This document shows positions 37,754 to 47,285 of a stretch of 64,000 bases of DNA, in pieces. Both the position numbers and the translations under genes were made by a program. The notes beneath the pieces are model-generated. The model was not told where the DNA came from. It was given only the letters and a program-made list of their open reading frames with translations, and did not search any database. Each line of letters starts with the position of its first letter. Position 1 is the stretch's first letter. The stretch is from Pseudomonas sp. B21_DOA. Its GTDB lineage: Bacteria; Pseudomonadota; Gammaproteobacteria; Pseudomonadales; Pseudomonadaceae. The stretch spans positions 4,712,001-4,776,000 of the forward strand of contig CP086683.1 of assembly GCA_030544685.1 (NCBI GenBank). The letters run 5' to 3'.

Positions 37754-39036
37754 TTATGCGTCCGGCGCTGCCTTAGCCGTCGGCTCACTGTTTTCGTAGA
37801 TATACAGTGGCTTGGACTTGCCTTCGATGACGCTTTCATCGATCACGACTTTGCTCACCTCGGATTGCGAGGGATTTCATACATCGTGTCGAGCAGCACA
37901 CCTTCGAGAATCGAGCGCAGGCCACGGGCACCGGTTTTACGTTCCAGTGCACGCTTGGCGACCGATTTCAGCGCGTCGGAACGGAATTCCAGATCCACGC
38001 CTTCCATTTCGAACAGCTTGGCATACTGTTTGGTCAGAGCATTTTTTGGCTCGGTGAGGATTTGCATCAGCGCAGCCTCGTCGAGCTCGTCCAGTGTCGC
38101 CAGGACCGGCAGACGACCGACGAATTCCGGGATCAGACCGAACTTGACCAGATCGTCAGGCTCGACTTCACGCAGGGATTCACCGACTTTCTTGCCCTCT
38201 TCCTTGCTGCGCACTTCGGCGTTGAAGCCGATGCCGCCTTTGGTGGAACGGTTCTGAATGACCTTTTCCAGGCCGGAGAACGCACCACCGCAGATGAACA
38301 GGATGTTACGGGTGTCGACCTGCAGGAATTCCTGCTGCGGATGCTTGCGGCCACCTTGCGGCGGTACCGAAGCGACCGTGCCTTCGATCAACTTGAGCAA
38401 GGCCTGCTGCACGCCCTCACCGGAAACATCGCGGGTGATCGACGGGTTGTCGGACTTGCGGGAAATCTTGTCGATTTCGTCGATGTAGACAATACCCATC
38501 TGGGCTTTCTCTACGTCGTAATCGCACTTCTGCAGCAGCTTCTGAATGATGTTCTCGACATCCTCACCCACGTAACCGGCCTCGGTGAGGGTGGTTGCGT
38601 CGGCAATGGTGAACGGAACATTCAGCAAGCGGGCCAGTGTTTCGGCCAGCAGGGTTTTACCGGAGCCTGTCGGGCCGATCAGCAGGATGTTGCTCTTGCC
38701 GAGTTCGACGTCGTCAGCCTTCTTGTCACGCTGGTTCAGACGCTTGTAGTGGTTGTACACCGCTACGGCCAGAACCTTTTTCGCACGCTCCTGACCAATG
38801 ACGTACTGGTCAAGGATGCCGCTGATTTCTTTAGGCGAAGGCAATTTATGCGCGCTGCTTTCGGCCTGTGCTTCCTGCACCTCCTCGCGGATGATGTCAT
38901 TGCACAGGTCGACGCACTCGTCGCAGATAAAGACCGAGGGGCCGGCAATCAATTTGCGCACTTCATGCTGGCTTTTGCCACAGAAGGAGCAATAGAGCAG
39001 CTTGCCGTTGTCCTCGCCGTTGCGGGTGTCAGTCAT
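37754..39036 (-). CDS. clpX: Clp protease ATPase subunit ClpX (frame broken)
   Basis: A AAA+ unfoldase of about 427 residues. It has the N-terminal zinc-binding domain ([14 protein letters not shown], then CDECVDLC), Walker [13 protein letters not shown] near 120, Walker [11 protein letters not shown], the ClpP-binding IGF loop (IGFNAEV), and sensor motifs. One A is missing at 37870 on the plus strand (GCGAGGG for GCGAAGGG); restored, the end reads [18 protein letters not shown] to the stop at 37754. The broken version would lose about 35 C-terminal residues. It feeds substrates to ClpP, encoded directly upstream. Confidence 0.95.
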
Positions 39037-39084
39037 TCGTTCGATCCAAATCCGATAGGCTTGCAACACAAGATGAAGGCTATT

Positions 39085-39127
39085 GCGGGCTTTTTCAAGC
39101 CCGCCGCTGATCGGACATGCCGATCAG
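39085..39127. other. Two hairpins between clpP and clpX
   Basis: GCGGGCTT-TTTC-AAGCCCGC (39085-39104) and CTGATCGG-ACATG-CCGATCAG (39107-39127) stand side by side in the 112-base gap. Neither has a good T-run. They may attenuate or stabilise the clpPX message. Confidence 0.65.
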
Positions 39128-39148
39128 GCCTGTTTTGCGCTGCTTATA

Positions 39149-39784
39149 TTAAGCTGGACGCTGGTTGATCACTTCGTCGATCAGGCCGTATTCCTTCGCA
39201 GCTTCGGCACTCATGAAGTTGTCGCGATTGGTATCGCGCTCGATTTCTTCCAGAGTACGGCCGCTGTGCTTGGCCATCAGCATGTTCAGACGCTCGCGGA
39301 TGAAGAGGATTTCCTTGGCATGGATTTCGATATCCGATGCCTGGCCCTGGAAACCACCCAGTGGCTGGTGAATCATCACACGCGAGTTCGGCAGGCAGAA
39401 ACGCTTGCCCGGTGCACCTGCGGTGAGCAGGAATGCACCCATGCTGCAGGCCTGACCGATGCAGGTGGTCGACACGTTCGGCTTGATGAACTGCATGGTG
39501 TCGTAGATCGACATGCCTGCAGTCACCGAACCGCCCGGCGAGTTGATGTACAGATGGATGTCCTTGTCCGGGTTTTCCGCTTCAAGGAACAGCAGCTGCG
39601 CACAGATCAGGTTGGCCATGTAGTCCTCTACCGGGCCCACCAGAAAGATCACTCGCTCCTTGAGCAGGCGCGAGTAGATGTCGTAGGCGCGTTCGCCACG
39701 AGCGGACTGCTCGACAACCATCGGGACCAGGCCGCCGGCGGCCTGGATATCAGAGTTCTGCTGAATATAAGAATTACGGAACAT
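39149..39784 (-). CDS. clpP: ATP-dependent Clp protease proteolytic subunit
   Basis: A 211-residue serine protease that forms the 14-subunit degradation chamber used by ClpX and ClpA. The catalytic serine is Ser114 in [11 protein letters not shown], the histidine His139 in MIHQPLGG, and the aspartate is in ERDTNRD near 185. The start [12 protein letters not shown] at 39784 gives the usual Pseudomonas length; an upstream in-frame extension is not supported. Confidence 0.96.
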   Translation of the reverse strand: MFRNSYIQQNSDIQAAGGLVPMVVEQSARGERAYDIYSRLLKERVIFLVGPVEDYMANLICAQLLFLEAENPDKDIHLYINSPGGSVTAGMSIYDTMQFIKPNVSTTCIGQACSMGAFLLTAGAPGKRFCLPNSRVMIHQPLGGFQGQASDIEIHAKEILFIRERLNMLMAKHSGRTLEEIERDTNRDNFMSAEAAKEYGLIDEVINQRPA

Positions 39785-39823
39785 GCTCTGCAGTCGCTCC
39801 CAAATAGTTATGTCTTGAATACG

Positions 39824-39851
39824 CATAAGCCAGCTCGAGAGCTGGCTTATG
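39824..39851. other. Perfect palindromic hairpin between tig and clpP
   Basis: CATAAGCCAGCTC and GAGCTGGCTTATG make a 13-bp perfect stem with a two-base gap, 26 bases after the tig stop. There is no T-run. It may be a processing or attenuation site that separates tig from clpPX expression. Confidence 0.65.
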
Positions 39852-39876
39852 GTGTGCACTTCTAACGCAAAATCAA

Positions 39877-41187
39877 TCAGTCGGCTGCTGGAGCTTCTAC
39901 CGGCTTGACTGCTTCTTCGTAGGAGACCGATTTGTCGGTCACACTAGCTTTCTGCAGAACAGTATCCACAACTTGTTCTTCCAGCACAACCGAACGCACT
40001 TCGTTCAGTTGCTGCTCGTTTTTGTAGTACCACGACACGACCTGCTCTGGCTCCTGGTAAGCGGAAGCCATTTCCTGAATCATTTCGCGAACGCGAGCTT
40101 CGTCAGGCTTCAGATCGAACTGCTTGACCACTTCGGCAACGATCAGACCCAGCACGACGCGGCGCTTGGCTTGCTCTTCGAACAGCTCGGCTGGCAGTTG
40201 GTCTGGCTTGATGTTGCCGCCGAACTGCTGAACAGCCTGCACGCGCAGACGGTCAACTTCGTTGGACAGCAGAGCCTTTGGCACTTCGATCGGGTTGGTG
40301 GCCAGCAGACCGTCCATTACCTGATTCTTGACCTTGGATTTGATTGCCTGACGCAGTTCACGCTCCATGTTCTTGCGAACTTCGGTGCGGAAACCGTCGA
40401 TGCCGCTTTCCTTGATGCCGAACTGAGCGAAGAACTCTTCGTTCAGCTCAGGCAGCTTAGGCTCGGACACAGTGTTGACGGTCACGGTGAACTCGGCGGT
40501 TTTGCCAGCCAGGTCCAGGTTCTGATAGTCCTCAGGGAAAGTCAGGTTCAGAACGCGCTCTTCGCCAGCTTTAGCGCCAACCAGGCCTTCTTCGAAGCCC
40601 GGGATCATACGGCCGGAACCCAGCACCAGCTGAGTGCCCTTGGCGGAGCCGCCAGCGAATACTTCGCCGTCAACCTTGCCAACGAAATCGATGTTCAGTT
40701 GGTCTTCGTTCTGGGCAGCACGGTCGGCCACTTCGAAACGGGTGTTCTGCTTGCGCAGGATGTCGAGCATCTTGTCCAGGTCAGCGTCAGCCACTTCAGC
40801 GCTCAGACGCTCAACGGTGATGCCTTCGAAGCCAGCAACGGTGAACTCAGGGAAGACTTCGAACACAGCAACGTATTCCAGATCCTTGCCCGCTTCGAGC
40901 GACTTTGGCTCGATCGAAGGCGAACCGGCAGGGTTGAGCTTCTGCTCGACCACAGCTTCGTAGAAGGAAGACTGGATGACGTCGCCTACCGCTTCCTGAC
41001 GCGCATCAGCACCGAAACGGCGCTTGATTTCGCTCATTGGCACTTTGCCTGGACGGAAGCCAGCAATTTTGGCCTTTTGGGCAGTCTGCTGCAGACGCTT
41101 GTTGACCTGAGTCTCGATGCGCTCTGCCGGCACGGTGACGCTCATGCGGCGCTCGAGAGCAGTAGTATTTTCAACAGAAACTTGCAT
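39877..41187 (-). CDS. tig: Trigger factor (ribosome-associated chaperone)
   Basis: A 436-residue folding factor that binds at the ribosome exit tunnel. The ribosome-binding signature GFRPGKVP is near residue 44, followed by the FKBP-type PPIase domain (about 155-240) and the helical C-terminal chaperone arms. The ATG at 41187 ([14 protein letters not shown]) is the normal start. It heads the tig-clpP-clpX block. Confidence 0.97.
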   Translation of the reverse strand: MQVSVENTTALERRMSVTVPAERIETQVNKRLQQTAQKAKIAGFRPGKVPMSEIKRRFGADARQEAVGDVIQSSFYEAVVEQKLNPAGSPSIEPKSLEAGKDLEYVAVFEVFPEFTVAGFEGITVERLSAEVADADLDKMLDILRKQNTRFEVADRAAQNEDQLNIDFVGKVDGEVFAGGSAKGTQLVLGSGRMIPGFEEGLVGAKAGEERVLNLTFPEDYQNLDLAGKTAEFTVTVNTVSEPKLPELNEEFFAQFGIKESGIDGFRTEVRKNMERELRQAIKSKVKNQVMDGLLATNPIEVPKALLSNEVDRLRVQAVQQFGGNIKPDQLPAELFEEQAKRRVVLGLIVAEVVKQFDLKPDEARVREMIQEMASAYQEPEQVVSWYYKNEQQLNEVRSVVLEEQVVDTVLQKASVTDKSVSYEEAVKPVEAPAAD

Positions 41188-41540
41188 GGATATTCCTCGT
41201 TGCACAGACGTTAGCCGGCCGTTTCCGACCCCAGAATCAAGGGCATGCATTCTAGTGGGTCAAACTCAAGAAGTCACCCTACTGGAAACGGGTAAAAAAA
41301 CAGCAGGCAATTTATAGGGAGCGCCGCACGAATGCCGCGCACTCCACTGGCGAATACAAGCGATCAGGTCAGGGCTCTGTTTCAACGCCTCTATATATAG
41401 AAGCAACTATCAAATCCGCCCTGACTGCCATTCCAGCAAAACCGGAACGACGAGCAGTTCAGCGTCATCGGATCGTTTAAATGCGATGAAGTGCCCTGCC
41501 CTGCGACCTGAAACCGACCAGGTCGATTTTGAAAACCGCT
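41188..41540. other. Promoter region of tig, no gene seen
   Basis: About 350 bases between tig and the first tRNA terminator. I see no coding frame. An AT-rich palindrome, CTATATATAG, lies near 41391 and could contain a -10 for tig on the minus strand, but no clear -35 pairs with it. Confidence 0.35.
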
Positions 41541-41580
41541 AAAACAAAAAAGGCGCCAGACTGTTAAATCTGGCGCCTTT
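41541..41580 (-). terminator. Terminator of the tRNA operon
   Basis: On the minus strand GGCGCCAGA and TCTGGCGCC form a stem followed by TTTTTTG. It ends the tRNA-Arg/His/Leu/His transcript. A copy of the same hairpin at 41844-41875 lacks the long T-run. Confidence 0.9.
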
Positions 41581-41587
41581 CGAAATA

Positions 41588-41664
41588 TGGGGTGGACGAT
41601 GGGGATCGAACCCACGACAACGGGAGTCACAATCCCGTGCTCTACCAACTGAGCTACGCCCACC
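41588..41664 (-). tRNA. tRNA-His(GTG), copy 1
   Basis: A 77-base tRNA with the extra 5' G typical of tRNA-His, anticodon GTG in loop TTGTGAC, and encoded CCA. It is the last gene of the four-tRNA operon and is identical to the copy at 41883-41959. Confidence 0.95.
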
Positions 41665-41740
41665 ATATTGCGTAACACAAAAGCCAAACAACTTCTTTGT
41701 CAAAACCTCATCAGGCCCGAGGCACAGATAAAGCTTTATT

Positions 41741-41825
41741 TGGTGCGGATGAAGAGACTCGAACTCTTACGCCTCGCGGCGCTGGAACCTAAATCCAGTG
41801 TGTCTACCAATTCCACCACATCCGC
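41741..41825 (-). tRNA. tRNA-Leu(TAG)
   Basis: An 85-base class II tRNA with a long variable arm, anticodon TAG in loop TTTAGGT, and encoded CCA. It lies between the two tRNA-His genes. Confidence 0.93.
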
Positions 41826-41843
41826 GGATGAAGCTTTTAAAGC

Positions 41844-41875
41844 AAAGGCGCCAGACCGTTAAATCTGGCGCCTTT
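41844..41875. other. Second copy of the tRNA-His hairpin
   Basis: AAAGGCGCCAGA and TCTGGCGCCTTT repeat the terminator stem found after tRNA-His copy 1, but only a few T follow on the minus strand. It is part of a duplicated segment and may now work as a processing or partial termination site inside the operon. Confidence 0.75.
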
Positions 41876-41882
41876 CGAAATA

Positions 41883-41959
41883 TGGGGTGGACGATGGGGA
41901 TCGAACCCACGACAACGGGAGTCACAATCCCGTGCTCTACCAACTGAGCTACGCCCACC
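41883..41959 (-). tRNA. tRNA-His(GTG), copy 2
   Basis: Same 77 bases as the copy at 41588-41664, including the 5' G and CCA. The identity extends into the flanks, so the gene and its downstream hairpin were duplicated together. Confidence 0.95.
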
Positions 41960-41990
41960 ATATCGCGTTACTTGTGCCAAAGCTGCCTAA

Positions 41991-42067
41991 TGGCGCACCC
42001 GGCAGGACTCGAACCTGCGACCATCCGCTTAGAAGGCGGATGCTCTATCCAGCTGAGCTACGGGCGC
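41991..42067 (-). tRNA. tRNA-Arg(TCT)
   Basis: A 77-base tRNA with acceptor stem GCGCCCG/CGGGTGC, anticodon TCT in loop CTTCTAA, and encoded CCA. It is the first gene of the tRNA operon. Confidence 0.95.
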
Positions 42068-42184
42068 CTTGTTAATCTGTACTCTTAAAGGACTACAAAC
42101 TAAGTGCTTTCCAGTGTCGCAGAACCTTGATTCCGCTTCACCTTCTTAACCAGTGCTAGGCTGTGCCCGACAAGTGCGACGAAT

Positions 42185-42211
42185 AGTATAGAGGGCTCAA
42201 AAGGTCGTCAA
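42185..42211 (-). promoter_or_regulatory. Promoter of the tRNA operon
   Basis: On the minus strand TTGACG (42211-42206), 15 bases, then TATACT (42190-42185). Both boxes are strong, the spacer is slightly short. The operon starts about 115 bases further on. Confidence 0.6.
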
Positions 42212-42341
42212 ATCCTTTTTGAAAAAAATTCATTTAATTAAAGGAGTTAGAGGAATTTGCTGACCAAGCGCCTTTGCCCTCACCGCTCGACATGCGAGAA
42301 TGCGTTCTCATTTTTTCCCTCTCGATGGTTAATCACGCGCA

Positions 42342-43195
42342 ATGACTGCACAACTAATCGACGGCAAATCGATCGCCGCCAGCCTGCGCCAGCAGATCGC
42401 CCAACGAGTTGCCGAGCGTCGCCAGCAAGGCCTGCGCACCCCGGCCTCGCGGTGATCCTGGTCGGCAGCGATCCTGCCTCTCAGGTTTATGTCTCGCACA
42501 AGCGTAAAGACTGTGAAGAGGTAGGCTTCCTCTCTCAAGCCTACGACCTGCCCTCCGACACCACTCAGGACGCCCTGACCGATCTGATCGATCGCCTCAA
42601 TGACGATCCGGCAATCGACGGCGTTCTCCTGCAGCTGCCTCTGCCAGAACATCTCGACGCGTCCAAATTGCTGGAACGCATTCGCCCGGACAAAGACGTC
42701 GACGGCTTCCACCCGTACAACGTCGGCCGCCTGGCCCAGCGCATCCCGCTGCTGCGTCCGTGCACCCCGAAAGGCATCATGACCTTGCTGGAAAGCACTG
42801 GCGCTGATCTTTACGGCATGGACGCGGTGGTCGTTGGCGCCTCGAATATCGTCGGTCGCCCGATGGCCATGGAATTGTTGCTGGCCGGCTGCACCGTCAC
42901 TGTCACTCACCGCTTCACCAAGGATCTGGCGGGCCACGTCGGCCGTGCTGATCTGGTGGTCGTCGCCGCCGGCAAGCCGGGCCTGGTCAAGGGCGAGTGG
43001 ATCAAGGAAGGCGCGATCGTGATCGACGTCGGCATCAACCGTCAGGACGACGGCAAACTGGTCGGTGACGTCGTCTACGAAACCGCCCTGCCCCGCGCCG
43101 GCTGGATTACGCCAGTACCAGGCGGCGTTGGCCCGATGACGCGCGCCTGCCTGCTGGAAAACACGCTCTACGCCGCAGAAACCCTGCACGCCTGA
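42342..43195 (+). CDS. folD: Methylenetetrahydrofolate dehydrogenase/cyclohydrolase (frame broken)
   Basis: The bifunctional FolD enzyme, which interconverts methylene-, methenyl- and formyl-tetrahydrofolate. It begins [18 protein letters not shown]; the active-site [14 protein letters not shown] contains the lysine, [12 protein letters not shown] and [17 protein letters not shown] are family signatures. The frame is lost at the C-run 42439-42442 (four C; five restore [16 protein letters not shown]), which would end the protein after about 38 residues. Restored length is about 284, normal. FolD is usually essential in bacteria without alternative formate-THF routes, so a real null is unlikely. 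Confidence 0.95.
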
Positions 43196-43216
43196 GTGGT
43201 TTTTCCGCTGCACCAG

Positions 43217-43240
43217 AACCCCGCCCCGTGCGGGGTTTTT
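43217..43240 (+). terminator. folD terminator
   Basis: AACCCCG and CGGGGTT form a stem around CCCCGTG, followed by TTTT, 21 bases after the folD stop. Confidence 0.85.
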
Positions 43241-43424
43241 CATGTCTGAGAAAAAACTTCAACCGTTCGCCGGAAACCGCTCTTTTTACAGGCCTTTTCA
43301 CGGGATTTTCAGGTCTTACAAACAACCATCGACAGTTCTTCAGCCATAATCCTAAAATGCGCCGGTTTTAAGAAATAACCCGTTACAAACTAACGGTATA
43401 TCCAACCTTTCAGAGTTCGCCCGC

Positions 43425-44363
43425 GTGAATATTCGTCTCTCGATTCTGAGCCTGTTGTTTGCTGTTACAGGCACATTCATCACGCCAACGATCAACGCTG
43501 CGGAAACCACCGCTGTCCCACGTGACGCTTCGACTTTGAAGATCGCGTCCGGCAGCGCCCTGCTCATGGATATGCAGACCAACAAAGTCATCTATTCCAG
43601 CAACCCTGACGTGATCGTGCCGATCGCTTCCGTCAGCAAGCTGATGACTGGCCTGGTGGTGGTGGAAGCTCGACAGAACATGGACGAATGGATCGATGTC
43701 GACATCAGGAACACCCCGGAAATGAAGGGTGTGTTCTCCCGGGTCAAACTCAAGAGTGAGCTGCCGCGCCGCGAGATGCTGCTGATCGCCTTGATGTCAT
43801 CGGAAAACCGCGCTGCCGCGAGTCTTGCCCACCACTATCCGGGCGGCTATGCGGCTTTTATCGCGGCGATGAACGCCAAGGCCAAGGCGCTGGGCATGAC
43901 CAGCACGCACTTCGTCGAGCCGACCGGTTTGTCCGAGCGCAACGTTTCCACCGCCCGCGACCTGAGCAAATTACTGGTGGCCGCGCACAAGCAACCGCTT
44001 CTTGTGCAACTGACCACCACCAAGGAAAAGACCGTGGCGTTCCGTAAGCCCAACTACACCTTGGGCTTTCGCAATACCGATCATTTGGTCAACAAGGCTG
44101 ATTGGGATATCAAGATCACCAAGACCGGTTTCACCAACCCGGCCGGCCATTGCCTGGTGTTGGTGACGAAGATGGGCAACCGTCCGGTCGCGCTGGTGAT
44201 TCTCGACGCCTTTGGCAAGTACACGCATTTTGCCGATGCCAGCCGTATCCGCAGCTGGGTGGAAACCGGACGCAGCGCCACTGTTCCCGCGGTGGCGCAG
44301 CAATATAAAGCCGACAAGAACCTCAAGAGCCGTCAGAGCGGCGTGGTCGAAGCGGCCAAGTAG
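43425..44363 (+). CDS. pbpG: D-alanyl-D-alanine endopeptidase PBP7
   Basis: A 312-residue periplasmic low-molecular-weight penicillin-binding protein that cuts peptide cross-links in peptidoglycan. A signal peptide (residues 1 to about 25, ending INAAE) precedes the three serine-peptidase motifs: SVSK at 69-72, SEN at 126-128, and KTG at 233-235. It starts with GTG at 43425. Confidence 0.95.
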   Translation: MNIRLSILSLLFAVTGTFITPTINAAETTAVPRDASTLKIASGSALLMDMQTNKVIYSSNPDVIVPIASVSKLMTGLVVVEARQNMDEWIDVDIRNTPEMKGVFSRVKLKSELPRREMLLIALMSSENRAAASLAHHYPGGYAAFIAAMNAKAKALGMTSTHFVEPTGLSERNVSTARDLSKLLVAAHKQPLLVQLTTTKEKTVAFRKPNYTLGFRNTDHLVNKADWDIKITKTGFTNPAGHCLVLVTKMGNRPVALVILDAFGKYTHFADASRIRSWVETGRSATVPAVAQQYKADKNLKSRQSGVVEAAK

Positions 44364-44377
44364 GTCCAGCGGTCATG

Positions 44378-44406
44378 AAAAAGCCCCGAATCTTCGGGGC
44401 TTTTTT
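44378..44406 (+). terminator. pbpG terminator
   Basis: AAAAAGCCCCGAA pairs with TTCGGGGCTTTTTT around a small loop, 15 bases after the pbpG stop. Confidence 0.95.
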
Positions 44407-44416
44407 CGTCTGCGCA

Positions 44417-44623
44417 TCAGTCGTTGGGCAGCGGCATTTTGTCGTCATCGGGGATGCCATCGCCCGAGCTCGGCTCTGGCGAAACGTCCGGTGTCAGCAC
44501 GTTGGGCCGCGCCAGTGGATCGCGCATCGGGCTGTCCGGATCGAGCACCGGGTCAACCTTTGGCTCCGGCGTGGTCGGCACGCTGTCCGGTTTGTGGTCA
44601 TCGAAGCTTGAATCGGTACTCAT
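44417..44623 (-). CDS. Small acidic Pro/Asp-rich protein
   Basis: A 68-residue protein of low complexity that starts MSTDSSFDDHKPDSVP and contains VLDPDSPMRDPLARPN. It has no predicted membrane segment and should be disordered. GAGGTG precedes the ATG at 44623. The DPDSP motif and the overall make-up match the next gene (44636-44842) and the protein at 60074-60304, so the three look like one family. Function unknown. Confidence 0.7.
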   Translation of the reverse strand: MSTDSSFDDHKPDSVPTTPEPKVDPVLDPDSPMRDPLARPNVLTPDVSPEPSSGDGIPDDDKMPLPND

Positions 44624-44635
44624 ACGCACCTCACA

Positions 44636-44842
44636 TCAAGGTTTCAGATCGCCCAACGGGTCGTAGGGCTTGGCCGGCTTCTTAGGATCTTCACCGCGCT
44701 CGATATCCAGTGGCGCCTTCGCCGGCCCGACCGGATCGACTTGCGGATCGTCAAGGTCGGGCGAATCCGGGTCGAATCCCAGATCATCGCCGGAGGAATG
44801 TTCGGACGAATGCGGACCTTTCGGGGTTGGGGAATCTGCCAT
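44636..44842 (-). CDS. Small acidic Pro/Asp-rich protein, tandem paralogue
   Basis: A 68-residue protein, the same length as its neighbour, beginning MADSPTPKGPHSSEHSS, with GFDPDSPDLDDPQVDP and ending YDPLGDLKP. AAGGAGG just before the ATG is a near-perfect ribosome site, which argues for real expression. Twelve bases separate it from the downstream paralogue, so they are probably co-transcribed. Predicted to be disordered; function unknown. Confidence 0.75.
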   Translation of the reverse strand: MADSPTPKGPHSSEHSSGDDLGFDPDSPDLDDPQVDPVGPAKAPLDIERGEDPKKPAKPYDPLGDLKP

Positions 44843-44932
44843 GTTGCCTCCTTGATTCACCCGCGAAGCACGGGCATTAATCTTCAGAGGCTCGCCGGGC
44901 GCAGTCGTGCCCGGCAGATGACGAACGGAGGT

Positions 44933-45604
44933 CTATTGCGCCGCAAGGGCCTTTCGCGCCTGCGCCGCAGCGTTTTCTTCACCGGCCTGCGCCAGGTCAT
45001 CGGCGGCTTTCAGCCAACGGGAGCGATCGACGTCTGCCGGGATCTGCGACGGTTTCTGAATCAGGATCGCCCAGCCACCGGCCTTGTCAAACGCCGACTC
45101 GAAGCTGCCAAAATCCATCAACTGCCGACGATTCATGCCGGCGCGCAGCAGGACCTTCTGTTTATTGCGGTCGTAGCCGGACAGGATCGCGTAACGCGGC
45201 TCGGCCCAGAATGCCGAACCCTCACTGAAACGCACCATGACTGGATAGCCGGCCGCAACCTGGGTCAGCAACGCTGGCAGGTTGCTGTCGAGCGGATAGA
45301 CCACCAGGCCATATTCGCGGGCAAGGTTCTGCATATTCTGCTGCAGCTTGTCCTCAGCGCCCGGCAAGTGCAGCGGTTTTTCCAGAAGGCCCGGGGTGAT
45401 CACGATGCCTTGTTGCGACAGCAGACTGGCCAGCACCTGTGGCCCACTCTGGTTGGCTTCGCCGCGATAGAAAGTGCCGCTGAGCTCAACCCGCTCCGGC
45501 AAGCGTTTGACTTGCGGCGCCACATTGCCTGCACATCCGCTCAGCGCCGCCACACAAACGGCGACCAGCAGCGCCCCACTCACTCGAGAAAATACCCGCA
45601 CCAT
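44933..45604 (-). CDS. C39-peptidase-like lipoprotein without catalytic residues
   Basis: A 223-residue lipoprotein (lipobox VAALSGC near 24) with a C39/papain-like fold. The expected cysteine motif QxxxxCGPxxLAxLL reads EANQSGPQVLASLL, so cysteine is serine, and the expected histidine before VxxGYD reads PRYAILSGYDR. It therefore looks like a non-catalytic member. The C-terminus (about 185-223) is helical and TPR-like (RWLKAADDLAQAGEENAA). The ATG at 45604 is preferred; 45616 is an alternative four codons upstream. Confidence 0.7.
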   Translation of the reverse strand: MVRVFSRVSGALLVAVCVAALSGCAGNVAPQVKRLPERVELSGTFYRGEANQSGPQVLASLLSQQGIVITPGLLEKPLHLPGAEDKLQQNMQNLAREYGLVVYPLDSNLPALLTQVAAGYPVMVRFSEGSAFWAEPRYAILSGYDRNKQKVLLRAGMNRRQLMDFGSFESAFDKAGGWAILIQKPSQIPADVDRSRWLKAADDLAQAGEENAAAQARKALAAQ

Positions 45605-45838
45605 CGCCACTCTCATCCAGACGCCGGTCATCGTGTTCCGGCAACGCCAGCGATCATAGAGCCGCACCCGCCCGCGGTATAGCCTTAAACCGCAGACTCT
45701 GCGATTGCATAGAGCAAACTGATTGGTCGCTAACGACCTTTGGTCAATAGCTTGAAACACCCCATTGACTAGACTGTCACTGAAATAGAGCGAATTGCGA
45801 AAAGCGGGCGCCCGATGCAGGGCGAAGAGGAGGCACCA

Positions 45839-46006
45839 ATGAGCCTGACCATGACCATCGTGATGTTGATAGCCGGCTGGCTGGCCGTGGCGACTGCCAT
45901 GTTGTGGGGCGTGCTGCGGATTTCGCGACGCCATCATCATCCGGTGCAGACGATGCCGGTTGAGAAAACAGAGAAGCACCCAGTGCGGCACATTGCTGCG
46001 CATTGA
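45839..46006 (+). CDS. 55-residue single-helix membrane protein
   Basis: A small protein with one membrane helix (MTIVMLIAGWLAVATAMLWG, about residues 4-24) followed by a basic, histidine-rich tail (RISRRHHHPVQ). AGGAGG before the ATG is a strong ribosome site. Function unknown. Confidence 0.7.
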   Translation: MSLTMTIVMLIAGWLAVATAMLWGVLRISRRHHHPVQTMPVEKTEKHPVRHIAAH

Positions 46007-46078
46007 AGACCAACAAGGTCCTTCCCTCATGAGAGCGCTCAGCAGCAGCGCGCTCTCGATAACTCAGCAAAGGTGAAT

Positions 46079-46118
46079 AAAAAAACCGCCTGAGCTCAAC
46101 CAGCCCAGGCGGTTTTTT
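46079..46118. terminator. Bidirectional terminator
   Basis: AACCGCCTG and CAGGCGGTT form a stem with A-run before and T-run after, between two convergent genes. Confidence 0.92.
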
Positions 46119-46131
46119 GTGTTCTCAGCAA

Positions 46132-46881
46132 TTACGCCTGCTGAGCAACCTTCTTCTGCTTCGCCCGGCGCGACATCATGTTCAACACTTCGATACCCGC
46201 CGAGAATGCCATGGCCGCGTACACATAGCCTTTCGGTACGTGGGCGCCGAAGCCTTCGGCGATCAGCGTCATGCCGATCATGATCAGGAAGCCCAGCGCC
46301 AGCATGACCACGGTCGGGTTGTCGTTGATGAACTTGGCCAGCGGATCAGCCGCGAGCAGCATCACCAGCACCGACACTACTACCGCGATGATCATGATCG
46401 GCAAGTGTTCGGTCATGCCGACAGCGGTAATGATGCTGTCGATCGAGAACACCATGTCGAGCATCAGGATCTGACCGATAGCCGCAGCAAAACCCAGCGT
46501 TACGGTAGAAGCCGCAGTCTTCGGATCTTCTGGCGACGGGTCCATGCTGTGATGGATCTCGGTCGTGGCTTTCCACACCAGGAACAGACCACCGGCAATG
46601 AGGATCATGTCCTTCCAGGAGAACGCCTGGCCAAGGATCTCGATCACAGGCTCGGTCAACTGCACGATGAACGCGATGGTGCTCAACAACGCCAGACGCA
46701 GAATCAGGGCCATGCCGATACCGATACGGCGCGCCTTCTGCCGATGCTGTTCGGGCAGTTTGTTGGTCAGGATCGAGATAAAGATCAGGTTATCGATGCC
46801 GAGCACGATTTCCATTACCACCAATGTGGCCAAAGCAACCCAAGCGGTGGGGCTGGCGGCGAGTTCTAACAGATATTCCAT
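46132..46881 (-). CDS. TerC-family integral membrane protein
   Basis: A 249-residue protein with about seven membrane helices. The family motifs [18 protein letters not shown] (near 20) and [17 protein letters not shown] (near 140) carry the conserved aspartates thought to bind metal. TerC-type proteins are linked to tellurite resistance or, in recent work, to manganese export and metal loading of exported enzymes; which applies here is open. The segment [11 protein letters not shown] is a cytoplasmic loop. Confidence 0.9.
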   Translation of the reverse strand: MEYLLELAASPTAWVALATLVVMEIVLGIDNLIFISILTNKLPEQHRQKARRIGIGMALILRLALLSTIAFIVQLTEPVIEILGQAFSWKDMILIAGGLFLVWKATTEIHHSMDPSPEDPKTAASTVTLGFAAAIGQILMLDMVFSIDSIITAVGMTEHLPIMIIAVVVSVLVMLLAADPLAKFINDNPTVVMLALGFLIMIGMTLIAEGFGAHVPKGYVYAAMAFSAGIEVLNMMSRRAKQKKVAQQA

Positions 46882-46910
46882 GGGTCAGTCCTGACTCTGT
46901 GTAAGACGGT

Positions 46911-47152
46911 TCAGATGGTCTTGGAGGAAGATTCGGATTCTTCCGCCTGTTTTTCCGGTGTTTCTTTCTTCTGGATCAAGCCACCGGTGGCATCGCTGAG
47001 CGCTTGCTCGGCGGCCTTGTGGGTGTCGTCGATCGCTTGCTTGGCGGTTTCAGCCGCCGCGCCCATCAATTGTTGGGCGCTTTTTCTGCCTGATCGCAAC
47101 CGGCCAGAACCAGTAAAGACGCAAACATCACTGCGGGAAATGTGTATTTCAT
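46911..47152 (-). CDS. Small lipoprotein (frame broken)
   Basis: A lipoprotein of about 80 residues. It starts MKYTFPAVMFASLLVLAGC with a clear lipobox, then DQAEKSAQQLMGAAAETAK and helical heptad-like repeats. The frame is broken at the T-run 47081-47085 (plus strand; six T restore EKSAQQLMG). Without the fix it would end after 28 residues. Helical, alanine-rich outer-membrane lipoproteins of this kind are common, function unknown. Confidence 0.75.
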
Positions 47153-47285
47153 AAGGTTTCCTTCGAATGAACAGACAGGCGCGCACACCGGCCGTCGATG
47201 GCTGGGCATTCTAGGGAGATGGACAGTTCAGGAAAATTCGTATTTTTAGCGGCTATACTTCGGTTTTCACGAAGCGACGATCAAC

